From assembly GCA_023230855.1 (NCBI GenBank), contig JALNWQ010000008.1, positions 124,001 to 188,000 of the forward strand: a stretch of DNA of 64,000 nucleotides. Reading direction: 5' to 3'. Shown here in pieces: positions 16,557 through 24,410 of the stretch. The translations under genes were made by a program, and so were the position numbers. Position 1 is the stretch's first letter. The number at the start of each line of letters is the position of its first letter. The notes beneath the pieces were generated by a model. That model did no database searches and was not told where the DNA came from. It saw only the letters and a program-made list of their open reading frames with translations. The stretch is from Solirubrobacteraceae bacterium (lineage in GTDB: Bacteria > Actinomycetota > Thermoleophilia > Solirubrobacterales > Solirubrobacteraceae).

Positions 16557-17177
16557 TCACAGCGCGCGACGGCCCGCGAACGCGCGGCCGAGGGTGACCT
16601 CGTCGGCGTGCTCCAGGTCGGCGCCGACCGGCAGGCCGGACGCCAGGCGCGTCACGGCGACGTCGGGGGACCGGCGGTGGATCTCGGCGGCGATGTGCAG
16701 CGCGGTCGCCTCGCCGGACGTCGTCGGGTTGGTCGCGACGACGACCTCGCGGACCTCGGGGCCGTGGTCGTCGGGATCGCCCTCGACGACCCGCCGGAAG
16801 AGCTCCTCCAGCCGCAGGTCGCGCGGGCCGACGCCGTCCACCGGAGACAACGCCCCGCCGAGGACGTGGTACCGGCCGCGGAACTCGTGGGTGCGCTCGA
16901 TCGGCAGCACGTCGGTGGGGCCCTCGACGACGCACAGCAGCGACGGGTCGCGGCGCGCGTCGGCGCACACGACGCACCGCGGTCCCTCGGCGAGGTTGAA
17001 GCACACCTCGCACTCGCCGATGAGCTGCTTGATCTGGACGAGCGCCTCGGCGAGCGCGTGCGCCTCGGCGTCCGGCCGCGACAGCACGTGGTACGTCAGG
17101 CGTTGCGCGGTGCGCGGCCCGATGCCGGGCAGGCGGGTGAACGCCGCGACGAGCCGTTCGATCGGGGCGGGCTGCAC
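16557..17177 (-). CDS. recR: Recombination protein RecR
   Basis: 206 residues. RecR works with RecO and RecF to load RecA onto gapped DNA. The parts are in the standard order: N-terminal helix-hairpin-helix ('FTRLPGIGPRTAQRLTYHVL'), the four-Cys zinc finger ('CEVCFNLAEGPRCVVC'), the Toprim domain ('LLCVVEGPTDVLPIERT' and 'GGALSPVDGVGP') and the C-terminal 'VTRLASGLPVGADLEHADEVTLGRAF' region. Length is typical. It begins with a GTG and lies 72 bp downstream of ybaB, the usual dnaX-ybaB-recR order. Confidence 0.96.
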   Translation of the reverse strand: MQPAPIERLVAAFTRLPGIGPRTAQRLTYHVLSRPDAEAHALAEALVQIKQLIGECEVCFNLAEGPRCVVCADARRDPSLLCVVEGPTDVLPIERTHEFRGRYHVLGGALSPVDGVGPRDLRLEELFRRVVEGDPDDHGPEVREVVVATNPTTSGEATALHIAAEIHRRSPDVAVTRLASGLPVGADLEHADEVTLGRAFAGRRAL

Positions 17178-17249
17178 GGCCCCAAGGGTCGCACGGCCGG
17201 CCGTCGCGCGCCGCCCCGTGACGGCGCGCCGCCCGACCGCCGGGCGGTG

Positions 17250-17588
17250 CTACATCCCGAGGCCGCCGAGGCCCAGGGCGCCGAGGTCCATGCCACCGGT
17301 GACGGCGCCCAGGCGCTTCTCGCCGAGCTCCTGCGCCTGCCGGACCGCCTCGTTGATCGCGGCGGTGACGGTGTCCTGCAGCAGGTCGACGTCGTCGGGG
17401 TCGATCGCGTCGGGGTCGATCGTGACGCCGCGGACCTCGAGCGCGCCGGTGATCCGGATCTTCACGATCCCACCGCCGGCGGCGACCTCGATCTCCTCCT
17501 CCTTCAGCGCCTCCTGCGCGGCAGCCATGTCCTGCTGCATGCGCTGGACCTGCTTCATCATCTGCTGCATGTTGGGCTGCTGACGCAT
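17250..17588 (-). CDS. YbaB/EbfC family nucleoid-associated protein
   Basis: 112 residues of the small DNA-binding YbaB/EbfC family. The N-terminus is Met/Gln-rich ('MQQMMKQVQRMQQDM'), followed by the conserved 'VKIRITGALEVRGVTIDPDAID' and 'LLQDTVTAAINEAVRQAQEL', and a glycine-rich tail 'LGALGLGGLGM'. The protein forms dimers that bind DNA and affect nucleoid structure. A GGAG sequence lies about 8 bp before the ATG. It lies between dnaX and recR, as in many bacteria. Confidence 0.95.
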   Translation of the reverse strand: MRQQPNMQQMMKQVQRMQQDMAAAQEALKEEEIEVAAGGGIVKIRITGALEVRGVTIDPDAIDPDDVDLLQDTVTAAINEAVRQAQELGEKRLGAVTGGMDLGALGLGGLGM

Positions 17589-17631
17589 GGCTCGTCTCCG
17601 GGGAAGGGGGTCGGGCGGGTTGGGGCTGACG

Positions 17632-19761
17632 CTACCGGGCGGCGTCGTCGGCGGCGGGATCGGCCGGCGTGGCCGCGGCGGGCGCCGCGACCTCCTCGGC
17701 CTCGAACTCGCTCATCACGCGCCGGATGACCTCGTCCTCGGGGAGCGGGACCTCGGTGGGCGCGACGACCTCGGCGCGCTCCTCGCAGACGACGTCGAGG
17801 CGACGGCCGAGGATCTCGTCGAGCGCGTCGCTGATCGCGGAGCGGGCGTCGTCCCGGTTGAGGAGCGCCATCGACGACGTGCGGCCCGCGGGGACGCCGA
17901 GGACGAGCCGATGGCCGTCGACGCTGATCGTGCGGGCCATCCCGAGCGCGGAGCGAACCGCGCCGCCCGGCATCCGGTCGGCGATCGTCGGCAGCAGCTC
18001 GTCGATCTCCTCCACCGGGGTGGTCGTCGGCGCGGCGATCGACGCGGACGGATCGGGAGCGACGCCGGTCGCGCCTGCCGTCGGGCCTGTGGGGGGCGGG
18101 CCGGGCGCCGGCGGCGTCGGGCCCGGGTCGGGTCGCGGGACCGGAGGCGTCGGGTCGGGGCCCGGGGTCGGTCCCGGATCGGGGACGGGCGGGCCGGGAG
18201 CGGGCGGCGTGGGACCCGGATCGGGCCGCGGGGTCGGTGGGACCGGGTCGGGACCCGGAGCGGACGTGACCGGGTCGGGGCCGGCCGTCGGCGGGGTCGC
18301 GGGCGCCGCCGGGGCCGGCCGGGCCGGATCGGCGCCGATGGCCGGCCGGGCCGGATCGACCGCGGGCGTCGCCGGTTGCGGGTCGACCGTCGTCGGGGCC
18401 GGCGCGCCCGGCTCGGGGCCGGACGTCGGCGGGGTCGGGGCCACCGCCGGGGCCGGCCGGGCCGCCTCGGGGGCCGGAGCCGTCGGGCCCGATCCGGCCG
18501 GAGCCGTCGGGACCGACCCTGCCGGGGTCGTCGGGACCGTTCCGGCCGGGGCCGGGGACGCGATCACGGTCGTCGCCGCTCCCGCTCCGCTCTGCTCGAG
18601 GCGGGCGATCCGCGCGCCGAGCGCCTTCGTCTGCGGGTCGATCTGCGGGAGCGCGGCCCGGATGAGGAGCAGCTCGAGCTGGGTGCGCGGGTCGGCGCCG
18701 TCGGCGATCGCCCGCAGCGCGGTGCCGACGAGATCGAGGATCCGGATCGTCGTCGCGCCCGGGGTGCGGCCGGACTGCTCGACGACCCGCGCGTCACGGT
18801 CCGGGCCGATCCGCAGCTCGTCGGGCAGGCCACCGGTCATCCGCACCAACAGCAGCGCGCGGACGTGCGCCTCGAGGTCGTGCAGCGCCTGCTTGGCGTC
18901 GCGGCCCTGACCGACGATGTCCGCCACCACCGCGAGCACCGCCGCGCCGTCGCCGGCGAGCACCGCGTCGACCGCGCGGAACAGCGACTCGGCGTCCGAC
19001 ACGCCCAGCACCGAGAGGACGTCGTCGGTGGTGATCCGCTCCCCGGCGTACGTCACGAGCTGCTCGAGGGTGCCGAGCGCGTCGCGGAACGACCCGGTGG
19101 CGTGGCGGGCGACGAGCTGGATCGCCTCGGGCTCGATCGCGATCGACTCCTGCTCCGCCACCCGGCCCAGCACCCGGGCGAGCTGGTCGGGGGTCGGGCG
19201 GTGGAAGTCGAACCGGTGGCAGCGGTCCACCACCGTCGGCAGGACCTTGTCGGCCTCGGTCGTCGCGAGGACGAAGATCGTCCGTGGCGGCGGCTCCTCC
19301 AGCGTCTTGAGGAACGCGTTCCACGCCTGCGACGAGAGCATGTGCGCCTCGTCGAGGATGTAGACCTTGCTGCGGCCGCCGACCGGGGCGAACGCCACCG
19401 CGTCGCGCAGCTCGCGGATGTCGTCGACGGAGTTGTTCGACGCGGCGTCCATCTCGTGGACGTCGATCGACGTGGCGTCCGCGATCGACCGGCACGGCTC
19501 GCAGCGGCCGCACGGGTGGGCGGTCGGCCCGGGCCGACGCTCGGCCGCGGGCAGGTCCGGGTCGCCCTGGCAGTTGAGGCAGGCGGCGAGGATCTTCGCC
19601 ATCGACGTCTTGCCGGTGCCGCGCGAGCCGACGAACAGGTAGGCGTGGTGGACCTTGTCCTGCTCGATCGCGTTGCGCAGCGTCCGGACGACGTGCTCCT
19701 GGCCGACGACGTCGTCGAACGAGCGCGGGCGGTGGCGACGGTAGAGCGAGGGCGCGGGCAC
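17632..19761 (-). CDS. dnaX: DNA polymerase III gamma/tau subunit
   Basis: 709 residues. It is the clamp-loader ATPase subunit. Motifs: 'VGQEHVVRTLRNA', Walker A 'GSRGTGKTSMAKIL', zinc-binding Cys in 'CLNCQGD' and 'CGRCEPC', Walker B 'VYILDEAHMLS', sensor 1 'FVLATTEADKV' and the arginine-finger region. Residues about 395-565 are a Pro/Ala/Gly/Thr linker made of short reiterated PxPxP-type units; a C-terminal folded part (about 575-690) includes 'RTISVDGHRLVLGVPAGRTSSMALL', the tau-like region that would bind the polymerase. The GTG start lies 8 bp after a TACACT box. No programmed frameshift signal was recognised. Confidence 0.95.
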   Translation of the reverse strand: MPAPSLYRRHRPRSFDDVVGQEHVVRTLRNAIEQDKVHHAYLFVGSRGTGKTSMAKILAACLNCQGDPDLPAAERRPGPTAHPCGRCEPCRSIADATSIDVHEMDAASNNSVDDIRELRDAVAFAPVGGRSKVYILDEAHMLSSQAWNAFLKTLEEPPPRTIFVLATTEADKVLPTVVDRCHRFDFHRPTPDQLARVLGRVAEQESIAIEPEAIQLVARHATGSFRDALGTLEQLVTYAGERITTDDVLSVLGVSDAESLFRAVDAVLAGDGAAVLAVVADIVGQGRDAKQALHDLEAHVRALLLVRMTGGLPDELRIGPDRDARVVEQSGRTPGATTIRILDLVGTALRAIADGADPRTQLELLLIRAALPQIDPQTKALGARIARLEQSGAGAATTVIASPAPAGTVPTTPAGSVPTAPAGSGPTAPAPEAARPAPAVAPTPPTSGPEPGAPAPTTVDPQPATPAVDPARPAIGADPARPAPAAPATPPTAGPDPVTSAPGPDPVPPTPRPDPGPTPPAPGPPVPDPGPTPGPDPTPPVPRPDPGPTPPAPGPPPTGPTAGATGVAPDPSASIAAPTTTPVEEIDELLPTIADRMPGGAVRSALGMARTISVDGHRLVLGVPAGRTSSMALLNRDDARSAISDALDEILGRRLDVVCEERAEVVAPTEVPLPEDEVIRRVMSEFEAEEVAAPAAATPADPAADDAAR

Positions 19762-19769
19762 CGCGGCCG

Positions 19770-19775
19770 AGTGTA
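19770..19775 (-). promoter_or_regulatory. -10 box (TACACT) of dnaX
   Basis: On the minus strand TACACT lies 8 bases before the GTG at 19761, compatible with leaderless or nearly leaderless transcription of dnaX-ybaB-recR. Confidence 0.5.
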
Positions 19776-19807
19776 GAGGGAACGGCCGCCCGCGCCACCG
19801 TTGCCCG

Positions 19808-20593
19808 CTACCCCTCCTGGAGCCGGCGGAACGCGGCGCGCAGGCGCGCCACCTCGGACTCCAGCGCCTCGACCCGGCCGCGCAGCGCGACGATCTCGGA
19901 CGTCATCGCGGCGGTGGCCGGCGACGAGCCCGATCCGGCGGTCGCGGGCCGGGAGCCCGCGGCGGCCCCGGGCCCCCCGGTGGTGTCGGCCGCGACCTCG
20001 GGCCCCTCCGCCGCGTCGCCCGCCCCACCGACCGGGGCGCCCTCCCCCGGACCACCGGTCGCGTGCGCGTCGGCGGCGCCACCGACGGCGGGACGGTCGG
20101 ACGGGTCCTGGTCGCCGCCGAGGAGCTGGCGGTAGCGGGACTCCTTCTGCCCCGGCCGGCGCTCCAGCCGCTCGACGAGGCCCCGCTCCACGAGCCGCGC
20201 GATCGTCGCCTCGAGCTCGCCGAAGTCCGCGAACGCGTGCATCCGGTCGGTGCGCTGCCGCAGCTCGCCCGGGGTCTGGGGGCCGCGCAGCAGGAGGACC
20301 GCGAGGACCGCCTGCTCGTCCGGGGTGACGCCGAGCGTGTCGTTGAGCAGGTGCCGGAACTTCGGCGCGCGGCTGCCGGGGCCGCTGGCGGAGCGGGTCC
20401 ACCGGCGGCGGCCGAGCTCGTCGAGCGCGCCGCGGACGTCGCGGTCGTCGTACTCCACGACCGGGTCGCGGTTCGTCGCCTGGTTGCAGGCGACGCGCAA
20501 CGCGTTGAGGCTCAGCGGGTAGGCGTCCGGGGTCGTCCGCTGCTTCTCGAGCAGGCAGCCGAGCACCCGGATCTGGACGGCGTCGGGCTTCAC
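19808..20593 (-). CDS. YceH-family (DUF480) winged-helix protein
   Basis: 261 residues. The N-terminal 170 residues match the YceH family: 'VRVLGCLLEKQRTTPDAYPLSLNALRVACNQ', 'NRDPVVEYDDRDVRGALDEL' and 'EQAVLAVLLLRGPQTPGELRQRT', i.e. two winged-helix domains. The remaining residues form a Gly/Ala/Pro/Asp-rich linker and end in a short heptad-like segment ('EIVALRGRVEALESEVARLRAAFRRL') that should form a coiled coil. The family's molecular role is poorly known; a DNA-binding role is inferred from the fold. It starts at a GTG 7 bp after a TACGCT box and ends about 46 bp before dnaX begins. Confidence 0.88.
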   Translation of the reverse strand: MKPDAVQIRVLGCLLEKQRTTPDAYPLSLNALRVACNQATNRDPVVEYDDRDVRGALDELGRRRWTRSASGPGSRAPKFRHLLNDTLGVTPDEQAVLAVLLLRGPQTPGELRQRTDRMHAFADFGELEATIARLVERGLVERLERRPGQKESRYRQLLGGDQDPSDRPAVGGAADAHATGGPGEGAPVGGAGDAAEGPEVAADTTGGPGAAAGSRPATAGSGSSPATAAMTSEIVALRGRVEALESEVARLRAAFRRLQEG

Positions 20594-20600
20594 GCCGGGC

Positions 20601-20606
20601 AGCGTA
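20601..20606 (-). promoter_or_regulatory. -10 box (TACGCT) of the YceH gene
   Basis: Minus-strand TACGCT lies 7 bases before the GTG at 20593. Confidence 0.5.
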
Positions 20607-20732
20607 GCCGCGGACGGCGCGCCGACGGTGGCGGACGACCCGTGGCGGCGTGTGGCGACGTGGTGGTGGCACGGGCGGCCGGGCGACGGCGCAGCCCGGG
20701 GCGGGCCACGTCGGTCGGCGGGGGTCGTCCGG

Positions 20733-20738
20733 TACCGT
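20733..20738 (+). promoter_or_regulatory. -10 box (TACCGT) of the membrane glycosyltransferase-like gene
   Basis: TACCGT lies 8 bases before the ATG at 20747. With the box at 20601 it defines a 130-bp divergent promoter region. Confidence 0.45.
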
Positions 20739-20746
20739 CGCCGCGG

Positions 20747-22552
20747 ATGTCACGCGCCGGCCGCATGCTCCTGTCCGTCGGCGCGGCGGCCCTCGTCGGG
20801 CTCGTCGTGTGGCTGCTCTTCGGCCGCGTCGGGTTCGTGAACTACGACAGCGCCTGGTCGCTGAACTGGATGCGCGAGCTGCTCGCCGCCGGCGCGCGCC
20901 CCGACCTGGACGTGCCGTTCAGCCCGACGCCGCACCCGTTGAGCGACCTGCTGTCGGGCCTGCTCGTGCCGTTGAGCGACGCGGGAGGCCTGCGCGAGCT
21001 CGGGACCGGGACGCCACCGGGCCTGCCCGAGGTCCACGGGGTGACCGGCCACGACGCCGAGACGGCGCTCATCGTCCTGGCGTTCCTGTGGATCGGCGCG
21101 CTCGGCGTCGTCACGTTCCTCCTCGGCCGCGCCTGGTTCGGCACCGCCGCCGGGGTGCTCGCCGCCGTCCTCCTGCTCACCCGGGAGCCGGTCCTGTCGT
21201 ACGGGCTGCGCACCTACCTGGACCTGCCGTACGCGGTCCTCCTCCTGCTCGCGCTGCTCGCCGAGACCCACCGGCCCCGCAACGGCGCCCGCACGCTGGC
21301 GTGGATCACCCTCGCCGGGCTGTTGCGTCCCGAGGCCTGGGTCCTGGCCGCCGTCTACGTCGCGTACCTGGCGTGGTCGCGGGACCGCGACCGGCGCCAC
21401 GACCGCGCCCCGCTCCGGCCGGCCGGCGTCGCGAGGCCGCAGGACGCTCCTGCCGCCGCCGACCCGCCGACCGACGCGTCGCCGGCCCGGCCCGGACCTG
21501 GGCCGACGCCCGAAGCCCCGGTGGGCCGTGCCGACCGGTCGACCGTCGCCCGGATCCGTGACGCGGCGCTGCCGCTGTGGCCGCTCGCGGCGCTGGCGGC
21601 GCTCGCGCCGCTCGGGTGGATCGTCGAGGGCCTCGTCCTCAGCGGCGACCCGGTGCAGGCGCTCACCGGCACCCAGGGCAACGCGGACGACCTGGACCGC
21701 GACACCGGGCTGGTCGCCGCGATCACGCTCACCCCGCGACGCCTGGGCGAGATCGTCCGCGAGCCGGTGCTGCTCGCCGCGGTGCTCGGGGTCGGCATGT
21801 CGCTGTGGTGGATGCGCCGGCGGGCGCTGCTGCCGGTCGGCGCGCTCGTCGCGGCGCTCGGGGCGTTCGCGGCGCTGGGGACCGTCGGCCTGCCGCTGCT
21901 CACCCGCTACCTCGTGTTCCCCGCGGCGCTCGTCGTGCTGCTGGCCGCCGCCGGGCTGCTGGGCTGGCGCCGCCTGCCGGACGGTCACGCGTGGCGGCGG
22001 CGGTGGCAGGTCGCCGCCGTCGTCTGCCTGCTCGTGCTCGTCGCGCTCGGCCCCCGGCAGGCGGACCGGCTCGATCGGTTGCAGGCGGCGCTGGCGTTGC
22101 AGGAGCGGGTGATCGACGACCTGCGCACGACGGTCGGCGACGTCGTGACGCCCGCCGCCGGCGACGCGCGGTGCTCCGGGGTGATCGCGTTGCCCAACCA
22201 CCGCGCCATCCCCCAGGTGACGCTGTGGCTCGGCCGACGGGGCGGCCGCGACCCGGGCCTGGGCAAGGTCCCGCGGGTGACGACGATGGAGATCGCCGCC
22301 CGCGAGCGCAACCGGGCCGGTCGCCCGTTGCTGGACCGGGCGATCGTGCTGCTGCCGGCGTCGGAGCGCGTCGCGCGCGGGTTCATCCTCGACAAGGCCG
22401 ACCGGGACCGGTCGCTCCCGGAGCCGCCTGCGGGCAGCGTCGAGGCGGGCGTCGTCGGCACGTGGCGCATCCTCAGCCCGGACCGGGAGTGTGGCCGGTT
22501 GCTGCGGACGCTCGTCGCCCGCGCGGGCGGCGCCGACCCGGCGGCGCGCTGA
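20747..22552 (+). CDS. Polytopic membrane protein, glycosyltransferase-39/87-like
   Basis: 601 residues. About ten hydrophobic segments are visible: residues 8-25, several around 105-165, 185-205, then after a 60-residue hydrophilic Pro/Ala-rich loop a second set around 285-420. The N-terminal 'FVNYDSAWSLNWMRELLAAGARPDLDVPFSPTPHPLSDLLSGLL' resembles the first extracytoplasmic loop of GT-C fold enzymes, in which an Asp in a D-x-x or similar motif is catalytic, and 'REPVLSYGLRTYLDLPYAVLLLLAL' resembles their second-loop region. Such proteins transfer sugars from polyprenyl-phosphate donors. The C-terminal 150 residues are soluble. The sugar and acceptor are unknown. Confidence 0.65.
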   Translation: MSRAGRMLLSVGAAALVGLVVWLLFGRVGFVNYDSAWSLNWMRELLAAGARPDLDVPFSPTPHPLSDLLSGLLVPLSDAGGLRELGTGTPPGLPEVHGVTGHDAETALIVLAFLWIGALGVVTFLLGRAWFGTAAGVLAAVLLLTREPVLSYGLRTYLDLPYAVLLLLALLAETHRPRNGARTLAWITLAGLLRPEAWVLAAVYVAYLAWSRDRDRRHDRAPLRPAGVARPQDAPAAADPPTDASPARPGPGPTPEAPVGRADRSTVARIRDAALPLWPLAALAALAPLGWIVEGLVLSGDPVQALTGTQGNADDLDRDTGLVAAITLTPRRLGEIVREPVLLAAVLGVGMSLWWMRRRALLPVGALVAALGAFAALGTVGLPLLTRYLVFPAALVVLLAAAGLLGWRRLPDGHAWRRRWQVAAVVCLLVLVALGPRQADRLDRLQAALALQERVIDDLRTTVGDVVTPAAGDARCSGVIALPNHRAIPQVTLWLGRRGGRDPGLGKVPRVTTMEIAARERNRAGRPLLDRAIVLLPASERVARGFILDKADRDRSLPEPPAGSVEAGVVGTWRILSPDRECGRLLRTLVARAGGADPAAR

Positions 22553-22658
22553 CCGGGCCACCGAGCGGTGCGGCCGGCGACGGGACGCGCGCACGACGGG
22601 CGGTGACGCGAACTGGGCGGGATGAGCCCGGCGCCGACGGCTCCGGTGGCGCCGTCCA

Positions 22659-22738
22659 GGCGCCCGCCGACTACCGCTTAAGGCTGCTTCCTTCCGGACC
22701 TGACCTGGTTCACAGGCCGACGTCGCCCGGGAGCACCA
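22659..22738 (-). ncRNA. ffs: Signal recognition particle RNA (4.5S-type)
   Basis: Read on the minus strand, the conserved SRP domain IV is present: CAGGTCCGGAAGGAAGCAG with the GGAA tetraloop and the symmetric and asymmetric loops that bind Ffh. The core lies at 22682-22702. Flanking arms (GGTGCTC on the 5' side, GGGCGCC on the 3' side) can pair, giving a small RNA of about 80 nt without an Alu domain. It lies upstream of dnaX in the same orientation, as scr does in Gram-positive bacteria. The exact ends are estimated. Confidence 0.9.
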
Positions 22739-22846
22739 CCATCGACACCGCCGACGCCGGGCTCATCCCGCTGTTCGCCCGCCGATCGTAGAGGACGACG
22801 CCGGCGCGCGGCGGGCGCCGCCCCCGACGTCGCCGGGCGGGCGTCG

Positions 22847-23101
22847 TCAGTCGTCGAACCGATCGGTCGACGTCATGCGGAAGATCTCCCACATGATCGC
22901 GATCGCGCCCACCGTGACCGCGACGAGGGCCAGCGCGATGACGATCCCCGACTCGGTCACGGCCCCCAGGACGAAGAGGACCACGATGACGAGCATCACG
23001 GCCGTGATCTCGATGATGAACCGGTTGGCCGTCGGCGCGTTCGTCGGATCCTCGTCCACTGGCGCGGTGTTGTAATCCTCGGCCGGTCCGTTCTCGCTCA
23101 T
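22847..23101 (-). CDS. Small two-helix membrane protein
   Basis: 84 residues with a short acidic N-terminal stretch of 25 residues, then two hydrophobic helices (about residues 28-48 and 53-72) joined by the turn 'VTESG', and a charged C-terminus 'RMTSTDRFDD'. The family is not recognised; small proteins of this layout are common in actinobacteria. A CATGAT sequence 6 bp before the ATG could be a -10 box. It is 116 bp from the divergent tRNA gene. Confidence 0.75.
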   Translation of the reverse strand: MSENGPAEDYNTAPVDEDPTNAPTANRFIIEITAVMLVIVVLFVLGAVTESGIVIALALVAVTVGAIAIMWEIFRMTSTDRFDD

Positions 23102-23216
23102 GGACCCATCATGCCGCAGACGCCGTCCACGCGTCGCTGACGACCCCGTCCGGGCGCCGGGCGCCACGCGGGCGCGCATCGCGGCGCGTCGGTGGCTACC
23201 ATCCCGGAACCCCGTC

Positions 23217-23290
23217 GGGCGTATAGCTCAGTTGGTTAGAGCGCTCGCTTCACACGCGAGAGGTCACTGGTTCGAGTCCAGTTATGCCCA
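23217..23290 (+). tRNA. tRNA-Val (CAC anticodon)
   Basis: A 74-nt cloverleaf: acceptor GGGCGTA pairs with TATGCCC (one G-T), D-arm with GTTGGTTAGA, anticodon stem CTCGC/GCGAG enclosing TTCACAC (anticodon CAC), TPsiC arm ACTGG/CCAGT with TTCGAGT, discriminator A. CCA is not encoded. It decodes GTG, a frequent codon in this GC-rich DNA. Confidence 0.97.
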
Positions 23291-23296
23291 TGAGGA

Positions 23297-23327
23297 CCGA
23301 AGCCCCCGTCGTCGACGGGGGCTTCGG
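23297..23327 (+). terminator. Terminator hairpin of the tRNA gene
   Basis: CCGAAGCCCCCGTC and its exact complement with a 3-base loop form a 14-bp stem starting 7 bp after the tRNA. There is no T tract, but position and strength fit termination. Confidence 0.75.
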
Positions 23328-23432
23328 CGCTTCTCGGGGTGGGATGGCCTCGGGCGGTCGACGTCGGACGGTGGGGCGGTGGGCGGGACCCCGGGGCGGC
23401 GACGGACGGGTGACCGGGGACGCCGATCCCGA

Positions 23433-23479
23433 GGTGGCGGCGGTTCAGGACGCCACGCGTCCCCGACCGCAGCCACCCC
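23433..23479. repeat. R1 hairpin repeat, copy 1
   Basis: Left arm GGTGGCGGCGGTT, inner stem GGACG/CGTCC with a 5-base loop, right arm ACCGCAGCCACC. It lies between the tRNA and the convergent PIN gene. Confidence 0.85.
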
Positions 23480-23503
23480 CGCCCGTCGACGACGCCCCAC
23501 CCC

Positions 23504-23553
23504 GAAGTGGCGTCGATTCAGGACGCCACACGTCCCCAACCGTCGCCACTCCC
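23504..23553. repeat. R1 hairpin repeat, copy 2
   Basis: Second copy in the same orientation, 25 bp after copy 1. Arms AGTGGCGTCGATT and AACCGTCGCCACT are complementary except at one or two positions, and the inner GGACG/CGTCC stem is intact. Confidence 0.85.
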
Positions 23554-23585
23554 GCTTGTCGACCCGATGCCGCGCCGCAACGACG

Positions 23586-24008
23586 TCAGGACGAGCCCGC
23601 GACCCGCTCCACCAGCTCTCGCGGCGTCCACACGGCCACGACGCCCTGGTCGGCCTCACCCAGATCGCCGTCCCCGCTCACGACCGCATCCGCGCCCGTC
23701 GCCTGCGCGAGCGCCAACAGATAGTCGTCCTTCGGGTCCCGCGTGCGCAAACCGCCGTCGGGCGGATCGTCGTGGAGCACCGCGTCCAAGCGCAGCCGCT
23801 GCACGAGTTGCGCCGCGGTCGCCTCGTCGAACCAACGCCGGAACTTCACGCGGTGCACGACCTCCTCGACCTCGGCGAGTAGCCGTGGCGATGCGATCAC
23901 CTGGATCCGTCCCGCGATCCACTGGTCCATCACCTGATCCGGCGGCGATCCGCCCCGGTTGATGAGCGCCGAGACGAAGACCCCCGTATCGACGACGACG
24001 CGGATCAC
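23586..24008 (-). CDS. PIN-domain toxin (VapC-like ribonuclease)
   Basis: 140 residues of the PIN fold (COG1569-like branch). Acidic residues expected at the active site are visible: Asp7 in 'RVVVDTGVFVSAL', Glu in 'LAEVEEVVHR', Asp in 'RDPKDDYLLALA' and Asp in 'VVSGDGDLGEADQGV'. PIN toxins cut RNA, often tRNA or rRNA, with Mg2+. Its ATG overlaps the stop of the upstream antitoxin-like gene by 4 bp (ATGA), the usual toxin-antitoxin arrangement with the antitoxin first. R1 hairpin repeats lie on both sides of the pair. The target RNA is unknown. Confidence 0.85.
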   Translation of the reverse strand: MIRVVVDTGVFVSALINRGGSPPDQVMDQWIAGRIQVIASPRLLAEVEEVVHRVKFRRWFDEATAAQLVQRLRLDAVLHDDPPDGGLRTRDPKDDYLLALAQATGADAVVSGDGDLGEADQGVVAVWTPRELVERVAGSS

Positions 24009-24229
24009 GCGGCGCCGTCGCGCTCCCGGCGCATCGCCCGCAGCTCCTCATAGGCGACCCGCTCGGCCTCGGCCTCGCTGAGACCCGCCGCCGCCTGGGT
24101 CCGGTCCAACAACTCCCGCAACGACGGCACGGCCGTGCTCTGGCGCTGATCGATGAGCCGCAGCGTCTCCGCGGCTTCGGCCTCGCTCATCCGCGCCACC
24201 CGCGCCGCAAGCTGCTCCTTCACCGTCAC
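24005..24229 (-). CDS. Putative antitoxin of the PIN toxin
   Basis: 74 residues, highly charged and helical, rich in Ala, Glu and Arg ('LAARVARMSEAEAAETLRLI', 'ELLDRTQAAAGLSEAEAERVAYEELRAMRRERDG'). Size, charge and the 4-bp overlap with the PIN gene fit an antitoxin that wraps the toxin with its C-terminal helix. A classic ribbon-helix-helix or AbrB motif is not obvious, so DNA binding is uncertain. The GTG start lies 7 bp after a TACGCT box. Confidence 0.75.
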   Translation of the reverse strand: MTVKEQLAARVARMSEAEAAETLRLIDQRQSTAVPSLRELLDRTQAAAGLSEAEAERVAYEELRAMRRERDGAA

Positions 24230-24236
24230 GCCATCC

Positions 24237-24242
24237 AGCGTA
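24237..24242 (-). promoter_or_regulatory. -10 box (TACGCT) of the toxin-antitoxin pair
   Basis: Minus-strand TACGCT ends 7 bases before the antitoxin GTG at 24229, suggesting leaderless antitoxin translation. Confidence 0.5.
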
Positions 24243-24289
24243 CCGAGCGGGCACGCCCACCCACCACCCCTGCCGACGACCCACCCCGA

Positions 24290-24337
24290 GGTGGCGGCGG
24301 TTCAGGACGCCACACGTCCCCAACCGTCGCCACCCCC
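24290..24337. repeat. R1 hairpin repeat, copy 3
   Basis: The cleanest copy: arms GGTGGCGGCGGTT and AACCGTCGCCACC pair at 12 of 13 positions; inner stem GGACG/CGTCC encloses CCACA. It lies upstream of the toxin-antitoxin promoter. Confidence 0.9.
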
Positions 24338-24410
24338 GGGCCGCGCCTCGGCCACGCCGACGACCCGTCGCCCACCGCCCCACGCCAGCCGGCGGGGACG
24401 GCGCGCGACG

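Noticed and set aside
22621..22660. Terminator of the SRP RNA (GGCGCC...GGCGCC inverted repeat)
   Set aside because: The stem is only six base pairs and overlaps the probable RNA 3' end; no firm call is possible.
23282..23959. Arg/Pro-rich frames around the first R1 copies
   Set aside because: They translate the repeats themselves into similar peptides; the similarity comes from the DNA repeats, not from protein selection.
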